A stretch of 55,312 bases of DNA from Burkholderiaceae bacterium (GTDB taxonomy: Bacteria > Pseudomonadota > Gammaproteobacteria > Burkholderiales > Burkholderiaceae_E). A model generated the notes under the pieces. It saw only the letters and a list, made by a program, of their open reading frames with translations. It had not been told where the DNA came from and made no database searches. Positions 16,004 through 24,812 of this stretch are shown here, one piece after another; within the stretch, counting starts at the first letter, position 1; each line of letters opens with the position of its first letter. Where the stretch lies: positions 1-55,312 of the forward strand of contig JAGXFR010000047.1 of the NCBI GenBank assembly GCA_024637155.1, read 5' to 3'. A program made the translations under genes and the position numbers.

Positions 16004-17877
16004 CAGGGCGTCGCCCGCAGCCGCGTGAGCGTCTCGCGCAGCGTCTCGTTCTCCGGGTCGGCCTGCAGCGCCTCGCGCCAGATTGCGCGTGCCTCGTCCA
16101 AGCGGCCGCTCGCCCAAAGCACCTCGCCCAGGTGTGCGGCGATTTCCGCTTCGGGTGTCGCGCGGTAGGCCTTGAACAGTTGTTCGAGGGCGAGCGGCAG
16201 CTGACCGCGGCGAAACAGCACCCAGCCCAGACTGTCGAGGATGTGGGGGCTGTCGGGCTGCAGGGTCAGCGCCTTCTCGATCAGTTCCTGGGCTTCGGGG
16301 AGCCGCAGGTTGCGATCGGCGAAGGTATAGCCCAGCGCGTTGTGTGCGTGTGCGTGCTGCGGGTCGAGCGCGATCAGTTGGCGCAGGCTCTTCTCCATCA
16401 CGTCGAGCCGGTTGACGCGCTCCGCGGCCATTGCATGTGCGTAGAGCAGATCGGGATCGCCGGGATGCTGTGCGAGCGCGCCGTCGAGCACATCGAACGC
16501 CGCCGCGTACTGGCGCAGCCCGCGCAGCATTTCGGCCTCGGCCGCGATCAGGCGCACGCGTTCGGCGCTGGTCGCCGCGGGCGTGGAGCGCAGCAGGTCA
16601 CGCGCCTCGGGTACCCGGCCGATTTTCGCCATCAACACCGCGCGACGCGTCAGCGCCGCGAAGAACTGCTCGCCGTGCTCCACCTCCGCGTACCACTTCA
16701 GCGCCTCTTCGGGACGGTTCGTTTCCTCGGCGATCGCTCCGAGCAGCAGCAGCACGGGCCCGGGGTTGCGGTGCGGCTGGGGCGGCAGGGCGATGTAGCG
16801 CTTGAGGAGTCCCTCGGCCAGTTCGATCTGGCGCGTGCGGTGGGCAAACTGCGCAAAGATGAGGAGCATGCGCGGGTTCTCGGGCGCGAGCGCCAGCGCC
16901 TTCTCGAATTCCGTCCTCGCCGGCCCGTCCTGACTGTCGGCGGCCAGCAATTGGGCATGGGCGAAGCGTGCCTCGGTGTCCCGCGGGTGGCGCTTGAGAA
17001 AAGCCGCGACCCGTTGCCGGGCGGGTTCCAGGCCGGCTTTCCCGGGCGTCGCGTAGGCGACGCTCGCCAGCAGCAGATCGCGGTCGTCGGGGCTCAGACG
17101 GATGGCTTCGACGACTTCCGTTTCCGCGCGCGGGTAATCGCCTGCGGCATGTGCGACGGCAGCGATGGCCAGGCGCGCCTCCGCAACGCGCCGATCAGGA
17201 CGCGAGATGCGCTCGATCAGGGCCAGGGCTGCCGCCCGGTCACGCACCGTCGGCAGGTTTCTGCGTAGTTGCGCATAGGCTTCGGCGAGCGTGCCCTGGG
17301 CGCGCGCCGTCGCGAGGCGGCGCTCGAGCAGCGGCTCGGCCTCGGTGACCCGGCCGTCCACGAGCAGCAATCCCTCGAGCGTCTGCGCGGCGATGGCGGA
17401 CTCGGGCGCGATCTGGTGCCAGACGCGCGCGGCGGCGAGCGCGCTCGGAGAACGTTCGGCAATGCCCAGTTCGGTTGCGCGACGGGCGAGGCGCGGATCG
17501 CGCGTCTCGCGGGCGAGCGCGAGGTAGGTGAGCGCGGCGCTGCCGATTTCCCCGCGCTGGACGGCAATCTCGGAGGCCAGCAGCCGGAACATCAGCTGGG
17601 GCGTGAGCGCGACGCTCGGGAGGTTCTGGTCGGCTTCCAAATCGCCGTGGGGATTGCGCAGCGCGCTGCGCGCAGGCGCCTGCGCCCGCACGTCCGGATG
17701 TGCCGGGCGCGGAGTCGAAACACCCCCGGACGCCGGCGCCGGCGCTGAATCGGCCGTCGCGGTGGTTTGCTGGGCAGACGGGGACAGAGCCGCGCAGCCC
17801 GTCGCAGAGGTGGCGCAGGCAGCGAACAGCGCGGCGTGCCGCAAGGCGGACCGCCAATGGGAATCGGTTCGTTTCAT
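16003..17877 (-). CDS. TPR-repeat lipoprotein upstream of lolB
   Basis: A 624-residue protein with a lipoprotein-type signal: MKRTDSHWR, a hydrophobic core (ALFAACATSATGC) and Cys near residue 28 in SATGC. After a Ser/Thr/Pro/Ala-rich linker (to about residue 85) come many tetratricopeptide repeats to the C-terminus (for example ALDPQHAHAHNALGYTFADR and TLQPDSPHILDSLGWVLFRR). It is translationally coupled to lolB, suggesting a role in outer-membrane assembly or lipoprotein handling, but that is inference. The ATG at 17877 is chosen because the signal peptide starts there; the open frame continues upstream into the mutM region. Transcription diverges from mutM with a 46-base gap. Confidence 0.85.
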   Translation of the reverse strand: MKRTDSHWRSALRHAALFAACATSATGCAALSPSAQQTTATADSAPAPASGGVSTPRPAHPDVRAQAPARSALRNPHGDLEADQNLPSVALTPQLMFRLLASEIAVQRGEIGSAALTYLALARETRDPRLARRATELGIAERSPSALAAARVWHQIAPESAIAAQTLEGLLLVDGRVTEAEPLLERRLATARAQGTLAEAYAQLRRNLPTVRDRAAALALIERISRPDRRVAEARLAIAAVAHAAGDYPRAETEVVEAIRLSPDDRDLLLASVAYATPGKAGLEPARQRVAAFLKRHPRDTEARFAHAQLLAADSQDGPARTEFEKALALAPENPRMLLIFAQFAHRTRQIELAEGLLKRYIALPPQPHRNPGPVLLLLGAIAEETNRPEEALKWYAEVEHGEQFFAALTRRAVLMAKIGRVPEARDLLRSTPAATSAERVRLIAAEAEMLRGLRQYAAAFDVLDGALAQHPGDPDLLYAHAMAAERVNRLDVMEKSLRQLIALDPQHAHAHNALGYTFADRNLRLPEAQELIEKALTLQPDSPHILDSLGWVLFRRGQLPLALEQLFKAYRATPEAEIAAHLGEVLWASGRLDEARAIWREALQADPENETLRETLTRLRATP

Positions 17878-17923
17878 GCGACGATGGTAGGTGGAATCCT
17901 GCAGCGCATCAAGGATGGCCCCG

Positions 17924-18769
17924 ATGCCAGAACTGCCCGAAGTCGAAGTCGTCCGCAGGGGGTTGGAGACCCAGCTCGTCGGCCAGCGACTGCTGCGCGT
18001 CGATGTTCGTGTGCCGCGGCTGCGCTGGCCGCTGGCCGCCGATCTGGGGCAGCGCATTGCCGGGCAGACGCTGGTGGCCGTCGGGCGGCGCAGCAAGTAC
18101 CTGCTGCTCTCCTTCGTTCCGGAGACCGCGCGTGCCGGCGAATCCGGAACTTTGCTCGTGCACCTCGGGATGTCGGGGACCCTGCGCTCCCTGGCGCTGG
18201 CGCCCCCGGCAGGGAAACACGATCACGTCGACCTGGTCTTCACCGGCGCAACGCTGCGCTACCGGGATCCACGCCGCTTCGGCGCCATGCTCTGGCATGC
18301 GGACGCCGACGGCCCGGTCGCCACCCATCGGCTCTTCGCCGCCCTGGGTGCAGAGCCGCTTTCGCCCGCGTTCCATGCGCAAGGCCTGTACGGCGCCACT
18401 CGAGGGCGCAGCGTGGCGATCAAGCAGTTCCTGCTCGCCGGGACGGGGGTGGTCGGCGTGGGGAACATCTACGCGAGCGAGAGCCTGTTTCGCGCGGGCG
18501 TGCGGCCGACCCTTCCGGCCGGTCGCCTGGGACTGCGCCGTTGCGCGAAACTGGTCGACGCGATCCGGGCGACGCTCACCGAGGCCATTGCCCACGGGGG
18601 GACGACGCTGCGGGATTTTTTCGGCAGCGACGGCCAGGGTGGGTACTTCCAGATTCAGTGCGCCGTCTACGGTCGCGAGGGACTGCCGTGCCGCGTGTGC
18701 AACACACCCATCCGGCGCATCACCCAGCAGCAGCGCAGCAGCTTCTACTGCCCGCGTTGCCAGCGCTGA
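17924..18769 (+). CDS. mutM: Formamidopyrimidine-DNA glycosylase
   Basis: A 281-residue bifunctional glycosylase/AP lyase that removes 8-oxoguanine and formamidopyrimidines. After Met removal the N-terminal PELPEVEVVRRGL supplies the catalytic Pro and Glu; GRRSKYLLL holds the conserved Lys near residue 57, the H2TH region includes GVGNIYASESLFRAGV, and the C-terminal zinc finger has Cys-x2-Cys (CRVC) and Cys-x2-Cys (CPRC) with QQQRSSFYC between them. The start at 17924 gives the invariant MPELPEVE; an ATG at 17915 would place three residues in front of the catalytic Pro and is rejected. Confidence 0.96.
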   Translation: MPELPEVEVVRRGLETQLVGQRLLRVDVRVPRLRWPLAADLGQRIAGQTLVAVGRRSKYLLLSFVPETARAGESGTLLVHLGMSGTLRSLALAPPAGKHDHVDLVFTGATLRYRDPRRFGAMLWHADADGPVATHRLFAALGAEPLSPAFHAQGLYGATRGRSVAIKQFLLAGTGVVGVGNIYASESLFRAGVRPTLPAGRLGLRRCAKLVDAIRATLTEAIAHGGTTLRDFFGSDGQGGYFQIQCAVYGREGLPCRVCNTPIRRITQQQRSSFYCPRCQR

Positions 18770-18901
18770 AGCGCGTGGCCGGCACGCGGCACCGGCACGT
18801 CACGGCACTGCGGCAACGCCACCGGGCGGCCGGAATCGCCCGAACGGCGGCCCATGCGGCCCCCCGTCGGCGGAACGCTCCTTCCACGATGAACGCTGTG
18901 C

Positions 18902-18907
18902 TAGAGT
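18902..18907 (+). promoter_or_regulatory. Putative extended -10 (TGCTAGAGT)
   Basis: TAGAGT preceded by TGC forms an extended -10-like element 31 bases before the GTPase ATG at 18938, in the 168-base gap after mutM. No -35 is evident. It suggests the GTPase-mutY pair can be transcribed separately from mutM. Confidence 0.35.
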
Positions 18908-18937
18908 CGCCCGTCACGATCACGGTGGACACCGGTC

Positions 18938-20857
18938 ATGGCGGTTCTCGGAGAGCGCATTGCGCAGTACGGTGACTGGCGGCAACACCTCGCCCGGGCT
19001 TTGCACGCCTGCGGCGAGCGGCTCGAGGAACTTGAACCCGACGACCCGGCCATTCGGGCGCGCATCGCGCGGATGGTCGAGCGGCTCGCGAATCAGCGCA
19101 TCACGATCGCGCTGGTGGCGGAGTTCTCCCGCGGAAAATCCGAACTGATCAACGCGCTGTTCTTTCCCGACAGTCCGGAGCGGATCGTTCCCTCCAGCGC
19201 TGGCCGCACCACGATGTGCCCGACGGAGATCGGCTACGACGCTGCGCGGCCAGGCTCGATCCGGCTGCTGCCGATCGAGACGCGGGCCCGCCCGGAGTCG
19301 CTCAGCGAATTGCGCGACTGTCTGGAGATGTGGGAGGAGTTCGCGATTCCCGATGGCGACATGGAGACCCTGCGCTCCGCCCTCGCGATGGTGCAGCAGA
19401 CACGGCTGGTGGTGCGCCGGCAGGCCGACGCGCTGGGGTTCCACGGGTCGGAGGACGAGGAACTCATCGAGGTGCCGCGCTGGCGGCACGCGATCGTCAA
19501 TTTCGCACACCCGGTTCTCGCGCAGGGCTTCGTACTGGTCGATACCCCCGGACTCAACGCGATCGGGGCCGAGCCGGAATTGACGCTGCGCCTCATTCCC
19601 GAGTCAGACGCGGTGGTGTTCGTGCTCGCCGCCGACGCGGGCGTGACGCTCTCGGACATCGAGGTCTGGCGCCGCCACATCAGTCCCCATCACGGACTGG
19701 GCCGCTTTGTCGTGCTCAACAAGATCGACGGCCTGTGGGACGATCTGCGCACCGAGCGCGAAATTGACGCGGAGATCGCGCGGCAGGTGGAAACGGTTTC
19801 CGGAGTGCTGGGCATTTCGACCGACCGGATCTTCCCGGTTTCGGCACAGAAAGGGCTGCTGGCCCGGGTCCGCGGAGACGAGCGCCTGCTCACCCGCAGC
19901 CGGATCGGGCGGCTCGAGGCGGCGCTTGCCTCCGGGCTGGTGGCCCGGCAGCAGGAGATCATCGCCGAGCGTCTTTCGCGCGAATTCGACGAACTCGTCG
20001 CCTCGCATCGCGCACTGCTGCTGGCGCGCCGGCGCGGCGTGATGGAGCAGGTCTCCGAACTCGAGGGGCTGCGCGGTCGCAACGGGGATCGCGTCCGGCA
20101 CATGGAGGCGCTGATCCTCGCCGAACGCGCCGAGTTCGAACGCAGCCTGCGGCGACTGCAGGGGCTGCGCGCGGTCTTTTCCAGGCATGCCCGTGCGGCG
20201 CTCGAGGTGTTGGGTGGGCCGCGCATGCAGGATTGCCTGCGTGATGCGCGCGAGCGGATGCGCAGCAGCCATTTCTCCCACGGATTGCGCGGTGCGGCGG
20301 AGCTGATGTTCGCGCGGGTCCGCGAGGATCTGACATCTGCCGATGCGATCGCCGCCGAAATCGGCACCTTGATGGTCGCGATGTATCGGGAGTTCGGCGA
20401 GCAGCACGGCCTGATGCTCGGGGCTCCGACGCTGTTCTCGCTGCGCCGCCACCAGCGCAGCCTCGATCGCATCGAACAGGGCCATGAGCGACACTTCGGC
20501 GGACTGCGGCTCGCGCTGACGGGCCGGGCCGCGCTGACGCAGCGTTTCTTCGAAACGGCCGCTGCGCAGGTCAGCGAGGTGCACGCTGCTGCGACCCGCG
20601 ACCTGCAGGCCTGGTTGCGCACCGTTCTGGCCCCGGTCGAGGCCCACGTTCGCGAGCATCAGATGCAGTTGCGGCGACGCCTCGAGGCCGTCGGGCGGGT
20701 GCTCGAGGCATCCGAAACGCTGGAGTCGCGGATCGCCCAAGTCACGGAGTTGCACCGCCAGGTCGACGATCGGATCGCGTTCGCCGACCAGGTGTCGGAA
20801 CCCGTGCGCTCGCTGCTGCGTGCCGCGACGGTGTCCGCCGAACTCGAACCGGCGTGA
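18938..20857 (+). CDS. Bacterial dynamin-like GTPase
   Basis: A 639-residue large GTPase. G1 is AEFSRGKSE (residues 61-69, with Ala in place of the first P-loop Gly), G2 Thr in AGRTTMCPTE (about 88-97), G3 DTPGLNAIG (about 201-209) and G4 NKIDGL (about 261-266). The C-terminal 350 residues are helical and coiled-coil-rich, as in dynamin stalk regions, but I see no clear transmembrane or hydrophobic paddle segment. Known dynamin-like proteins remodel membranes, and one E. coli member (CrfC) associates with replication clamps. It sits between mutM and mutY and its stop overlaps the mutY start (GTGA), implying translational coupling. A role in oxidative DNA damage is inference. Confidence 0.85.
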   Translation: MAVLGERIAQYGDWRQHLARALHACGERLEELEPDDPAIRARIARMVERLANQRITIALVAEFSRGKSELINALFFPDSPERIVPSSAGRTTMCPTEIGYDAARPGSIRLLPIETRARPESLSELRDCLEMWEEFAIPDGDMETLRSALAMVQQTRLVVRRQADALGFHGSEDEELIEVPRWRHAIVNFAHPVLAQGFVLVDTPGLNAIGAEPELTLRLIPESDAVVFVLAADAGVTLSDIEVWRRHISPHHGLGRFVVLNKIDGLWDDLRTEREIDAEIARQVETVSGVLGISTDRIFPVSAQKGLLARVRGDERLLTRSRIGRLEAALASGLVARQQEIIAERLSREFDELVASHRALLLARRRGVMEQVSELEGLRGRNGDRVRHMEALILAERAEFERSLRRLQGLRAVFSRHARAALEVLGGPRMQDCLRDARERMRSSHFSHGLRGAAELMFARVREDLTSADAIAAEIGTLMVAMYREFGEQHGLMLGAPTLFSLRRHQRSLDRIEQGHERHFGGLRLALTGRAALTQRFFETAAAQVSEVHAAATRDLQAWLRTVLAPVEAHVREHQMQLRRRLEAVGRVLEASETLESRIAQVTELHRQVDDRIAFADQVSEPVRSLLRAATVSAELEPA

Positions 20858-21951
20858 GCGCCGCAGCGGGCTGGTTCGCGCCGCGCCTGATTGCCTGGCA
20901 GCGCGAGGCGGGCCGCCACGACCTGCCGTGGCAGGGCACGCGCGACGCGTACCGGATCTGGCTCTCGGAGATCATGCTGCAGCAGACGCGCGTGGCGACG
21001 GTGATCCCGTACTACCAGCGCTTTCTTGCCCGCTTTCCGGACGTGCGCGCGCTGGCCGGCGCGGATTCCGACGAGGTGCTCGCGCTCTGGAGCGGCCTCG
21101 GGTATTACAGCCGGGCCCGACTGCTGCATCGCTGTGCGCAGAGGATCGTCGCAGCGCACGGCGGCGTCTTTCCCCGGGAGCCGGGCGCGCTGGAGCAGCT
21201 GCCGGGCATCGGGCCTTCGACGGCCGCTGCGATCGCGGTCTTCGCGCATGGGCAGCGCGCCGCGATCCTCGACGGAAACGTCAAGCGCGTGCTGTGTCGC
21301 TTTCTTGGCGTGATCGAGGACCCGGCGCGCCGGAGCGTGATGCTGCGTTTGCTGGAGTCGGCCAACGAATTGCTGCCCGAGCAGGATCTCGAGCGCTACA
21401 CGCAGGGACTGATGGACCTCGGCGCGCTCGTTTGCACGCCCCGACGCCCGACCTGCGCCGCATGTCCGCTTGCGCCGCGCTGCCAGGCCCTGGCCACGGG
21501 AGACCCGGAGCGACTACCGTTGCGCGCGGCACGGCGGGCGCTGCCCGAGCGTCGGGTGACGCTGCTCGTGCTCTGTCGTGGTTCCGAAGTGCTGCTGGAG
21601 AAGCGACCGCCGGCCGGCGTGTGGGGCGGGCTCTGGAGCCTGCCGGAATCAACGCTCGACGAAGCCGATGGCCTCGCGCGCGAGGTCCGCGCACGTTTCG
21701 GGGCCGCGCCCCGGACGCTGGAGGCGCTCGCACCACTGCGGCACGTGTTCACGCACTTCCGGCTGCTCGCCTTCCCCTGGCGGGTACGTCTCGCAGGCAC
21801 GGGCGGCGGAGCGCTCGTTGCGGCGGAAGAGCCCGCGCGCCGGTGGTTCCGTCGCTGCGATCTGGAGGCCGCCGGATTGCCGGCCCCGGTGCGTCGCCTG
21901 CTCGGGGAACTCAGCCGCCGAGCTGACGACGCGCCGCAGCCCGGTGCCTGA
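20854..21951 (+). CDS. mutY: A/G-specific adenine glycosylase
   Basis: A 365-residue MutY that removes adenine mispaired with 8-oxoguanine. The N-terminal HhH-GPD domain has the catalytic Glu39 in LSEIMLQQTRV, the helix-hairpin-helix QLPGIGPSTAAAI and the Asp in LDGNVKRVLCRF; the 4Fe-4S cluster ligands follow as Cys-x6-Cys-x2-Cys-x5-Cys (CTPRRPTCAACPLAPRC). The C-terminal Nudix-like domain for 8-oxoG recognition includes GVWGGLWSLPE and the FTHFRL segment. The GTG start overlaps the GTPase stop. The last 41 bases overlap, tail to tail, the end of rapZ on the other strand. Confidence 0.96.
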   Translation: MSAAAGWFAPRLIAWQREAGRHDLPWQGTRDAYRIWLSEIMLQQTRVATVIPYYQRFLARFPDVRALAGADSDEVLALWSGLGYYSRARLLHRCAQRIVAAHGGVFPREPGALEQLPGIGPSTAAAIAVFAHGQRAAILDGNVKRVLCRFLGVIEDPARRSVMLRLLESANELLPEQDLERYTQGLMDLGALVCTPRRPTCAACPLAPRCQALATGDPERLPLRAARRALPERRVTLLVLCRGSEVLLEKRPPAGVWGGLWSLPESTLDEADGLAREVRARFGAAPRTLEALAPLRHVFTHFRLLAFPWRVRLAGTGGGALVAAEEPARRWFRRCDLEAAGLPAPVRRLLGELSRRADDAPQPGA

Positions 21952-22783
21952 CGAGAACCGGTTCCGTGCGCCCGAAGCGCTTTGCCAGCCCCTCGACGCA
22001 GTAGACCGAGCGGTGCTGGCCTCCCGTGCAGCCGATCGACACCGTCAGGTAGCTGCGGTTTTCCTCGATGTAGCGGGGCAACCAGGCATCGAGAAAACCG
22101 GCGATGTCGGCGATGAACTGCCCCACACGCGGGATCGCTTCCAGATAGCTGATCACCGGCGCATCGCGCCCGTCGAGACCGCGCAGCGCCGGAATGTAGT
22201 GCGGATTGGGCAGGCAGCGCGCATCGAAGACGAGATCCGCGTCCAGCGGGACCCCCTGCTTGTATGCGAACGACTGGAAGAGCAGCACGAGCGGCGCGCG
22301 CGCCATCCCCGCGATGTCGCGAATCCACGCGCGCAACGCGTTGGGATGCAGGTCGCTGGTATCGATGGTGACGCCGAAGTCCTCGAGCACCGCCATCATC
22401 TCGCGCTCGCGTTCGATCGCCTCGGTGAGCGTCGGCGTGGTCGCGTCGGGGTTCAGGCGCAGCGACAGCGGGTGACGGCGGCGCGTTTCCGCGTAGCGCT
22501 GCAGCAGTGCGTCCGTGCGGGCATTGAGAAACACCAGCCGCACGTCGTGGCCCTGGGCGGTAATGCGCTGGATCGCCTCGCCGAGTTCATTGACCGATTC
22601 CCCGCCCCGCGCGTCGATCGAGACCGCAACCGTGTCGTGACCCCGGTCGCGCAGCGAGGCGAGCACGTCGTAGAGAAAGGAGACCGGTAGGTTGTCGATG
22701 CACAGAAAGCCGTCGTCCTCGAGAACCTTGGTCGCGATCGATTTTCCGGAGCCGGAAATTCCCGTGATCAAGACGACGCGCAT
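21911..22783 (-). CDS. rapZ: RNase adapter protein / nucleotide-binding RapZ
   Basis: A 290-residue RapZ (YvcJ family). The N-terminal P-loop GISGSGKS (residues 8-15) is followed by the DNLP motif (CIDNLPVSFL), the LVFLNA strand and the RRRHPL segment; the conserved C-terminal domain contains FDARCLPNPHY, SIGCTGGQHRSVY and the final VRHR. In E. coli RapZ senses glucosamine 6-phosphate and directs RNase E to GlmZ; in Betaproteobacteria the target is less clear. The ATG at 22783 follows GGGAG by 8 bases, better than the GTG at 22792. It is the last gene of the rpoN-hpf-ptsN-hprK-rapZ run. Confidence 0.95.
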   Translation of the reverse strand: MRVVLITGISGSGKSIATKVLEDDGFLCIDNLPVSFLYDVLASLRDRGHDTVAVSIDARGGESVNELGEAIQRITAQGHDVRLVFLNARTDALLQRYAETRRRHPLSLRLNPDATTPTLTEAIEREREMMAVLEDFGVTIDTSDLHPNALRAWIRDIAGMARAPLVLLFQSFAYKQGVPLDADLVFDARCLPNPHYIPALRGLDGRDAPVISYLEAIPRVGQFIADIAGFLDAWLPRYIEENRSYLTVSIGCTGGQHRSVYCVEGLAKRFGRTEPVLVRHRAAARRQLGG

Positions 22784-22801
22784 GTGCTTCACTCCCTTCG
22801 C

Positions 22802-23734
22802 TCAGATACCCTCGTTCTCGATCATCTGGCGTTGGCGAGAGATGAACTCGCGCGTGGTATCGAGCCCGCGCAGTTGCAGGATCGTGCTCCGCACCGCCGC
22901 TTCGGTCAAGACCGCGAGGTTGCGTCCAGCCGCAACGGGCACCACCACCTTGCGGATCTGCACGCCCAGCACATCGTGCGTCAGTGCCTCGAGCGGCAGT
23001 CGCTGGTACTCGTTCTCCATGGTGCTGCGCCGGATCAGGTCGACGATCAGCTTGAGCGGCATCTTCCTGCGCACTGCCGTCTCGCCGAAGATCGCGCGGA
23101 TGTCGAGCAGGCCGAGGCCGCGCACTTCGAGCAAGTTCTGCAGCAGCGGCGGGCAGCGCCCCTCGATGGCGTGGGGTCCGAGACGAACGAGTTCGACGAC
23201 GTCATCGGCGACGAGTCCGTGGCCCCGGCTGATCAGCTCGAGCGCGAGTTCGCTCTTGCCCAGGCCCGACTCGCCCGAGATCAGCACCCCCATTCCGAGC
23301 ACGTCGATGAGCACGCCGTGCACCGAAGTGTGCGCGGCGGATGCTTTCCCGAGGTAGGCCGACAGGATGTCGATCACGCGTGCCGCCGACGCGCGGGCGC
23401 CGATGAGCGGCAGCTGGTTGCGGCGCGCCTCCTCAACGAGTGAGGGCGGCGCCGTGAGGTCGTCGGCGATGATCCCGGCGGGCGGCGACCCGGCCATCAG
23501 GTCGCGCATGACCGCAGCGCGGCGCGAGATGTCCAAGCGTTCGAAAAACGCGAACTCGGCGACCCCCAGCACATGGATTCGGTCGGGGTGAATCAGATTG
23601 AGGTAACCGACGAGATCGGCCGGTTCCGCGGTGCCCACACCCACCGGGCGCTCGGCGCACTCGTCGTTGGCGATCCATGAGAGGCCCAGCGCCTCGCGAT
23701 GTTCCTGGAACAGGCTGGCTACCGTGATGACCAT
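22802..23734 (-). CDS. hprK: HPr kinase/phosphorylase
   Basis: A 310-residue bifunctional enzyme that phosphorylates and dephosphorylates a serine of HPr-type carrier proteins. The C-terminal kinase domain has the P-loop GVLISGESGLGKSELALEL (about residues 148-166), the Asp pair in HGLVADDVVELV, the family signature LLEVRGLGLLDIRAIFG and the KMPLKLIVDL segment. The N-terminal DRTGG-like domain precedes it. The ATG at 23734 is 25 bases after the ptsN stop. No HPr or enzyme I gene is in this window, so its substrate must be encoded elsewhere. Confidence 0.95.
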   Translation of the reverse strand: MVITVASLFQEHREALGLSWIANDECAERPVGVGTAEPADLVGYLNLIHPDRIHVLGVAEFAFFERLDISRRAAVMRDLMAGSPPAGIIADDLTAPPSLVEEARRNQLPLIGARASAARVIDILSAYLGKASAAHTSVHGVLIDVLGMGVLISGESGLGKSELALELISRGHGLVADDVVELVRLGPHAIEGRCPPLLQNLLEVRGLGLLDIRAIFGETAVRRKMPLKLIVDLIRRSTMENEYQRLPLEALTHDVLGVQIRKVVVPVAAGRNLAVLTEAAVRSTILQLRGLDTTREFISRQRQMIENEGI

Positions 23735-23759
23735 GCCGTCCGCTCGGTGAGAGCCCGGA

Positions 23760-24230
23760 TCAGGCGGCGGGCCGGTACGGCGCCCAGGTCGCCAGCATGC
23801 GGTGAATCTGGGCCGGATCCGGCTGACGCATCAGATCGTCCCGGATACTGGCGTCAGAGAGCAGCTCCGCGAGCTCGGAGAGGATTTCCAGGTGCTCCTC
23901 GGTGGCGTTTTCCGGAACCAGCAGGAAGATCAGCAGGTTCACCGGCTTACCGTCGGGCGCGTCGAAACCGACCGGCTCGGCGAGCCGCACGATTGCCCCG
24001 ATCGCCTCCTTCAGGCCCTTGATGCGGCCATGGGGGATCGCGACGCCTTCGCCGAGGCCCGTCGAACCGAGCCGTTCGCGGGCGAACAGCGAGTCGAAGA
24101 CCTTGCCTCTTTCGATGCCGTGGTTATTCTCGAACAGCAGTCCGGCCTGTTCGAAAAGCCGTTTCTTGCTCGTCACCGAGAGGTCTACGAGGACATCGCT
24201 CGGTGTCAGGAGCCGGGAGATTCGGTTCAT
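23760..24230 (-). CDS. ptsN: Nitrogen-PTS EIIA protein
   Basis: A 156-residue PTS EIIA type-2 domain protein. The phosphorylated His is His67 in VAIPHGR; other family segments are LFENNHGI, FDSLFARERLGSTGLGEGV and VNLLIFLLVPEN. It acts as a regulator (potassium homeostasis, phosphate and sigma-54-linked control in other Proteobacteria) rather than in sugar uptake. The ATG at 24230 begins the conserved MNRISRLL segment; the frame extends upstream to 24296 but without conserved sequence. It lies downstream of hpf with a 171-base gap. Confidence 0.94.
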   Translation of the reverse strand: MNRISRLLTPSDVLVDLSVTSKKRLFEQAGLLFENNHGIERGKVFDSLFARERLGSTGLGEGVAIPHGRIKGLKEAIGAIVRLAEPVGFDAPDGKPVNLLIFLLVPENATEEHLEILSELAELLSDASIRDDLMRQPDPAQIHRMLATWAPYRPAA

Positions 24231-24401
24231 CGTTTGCAGGGAGCCTGTCGCGCAGCCGGATCCCGGAGTCGGGTTCGTCCAGCCTGCGCCAGTCAAATCA
24301 TCAAACGAGCATTATAGCTGTCGCAGCGCCCGGTGGGGCGTCGCAAATGCGCCACCCCGGGGCCACCGCGGCGCCACCCCGCGCAGGCCCGGCGCGCGTC
24401 G

Positions 24402-24734
24402 TCAGGAATTGGCCTCGTCCGGGGCGCCGTGCTTGATCGCTTCGTGTCCATGGTCGTAGCGCTTGGCCTTGTGCTTGATCACGAGTCGATCGAGCTTGTC
24501 GACCAGCGAGTCGATCGCGGCGTACATGTCCGCGTCGGCGGATTCGGCGAAAAGGTCCTTGCCCCGGACCCGGAGACTGATTTCGGCCTTCTGAACCAGC
24601 TTGTCCACCGAGAGGAAGACCGTCACGTCGATCACCTGATCGAAGTGCCGGATGATGCGTTCGAGCTTGTTTTCGACGTATCCGCGCAGCGCCGGGGTGA
24701 CGTCGAGGTGGTGACCGCTGATGGAAAGATTCAT
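24402..24734 (-). CDS. hpf: Ribosome hibernation promoting factor
   Basis: A 110-residue short-form HPF/RaiA (sigma-54 modulation protein family). It starts [20 protein letters not shown] and contains the [11 protein letters not shown] helix; the family binds the small subunit near the A and P sites and stabilises inactive ribosomes in stationary phase. The C-terminus lacks the dimerisation domain of long HPF. A strong GGAGGAGG ribosome binding site lies just upstream of the ATG. It follows rpoN by 78 bases, the standard order. Confidence 0.93.
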   Translation of the reverse strand: MNLSISGHHLDVTPALRGYVENKLERIIRHFDQVIDVTVFLSVDKLVQKAEISLRVRGKDLFAESADADMYAAIDSLVDKLDRLVIKHKAKRYDHGHEAIKHGAPDEANS

Positions 24735-24812
24735 GCCTCCTCCTTTTCTATTTCCGGCAAACGTCCCCGTGGACGCCGCCGTGGGTGATGGGGCGCAATC
24801 CGGGACGCCGGC

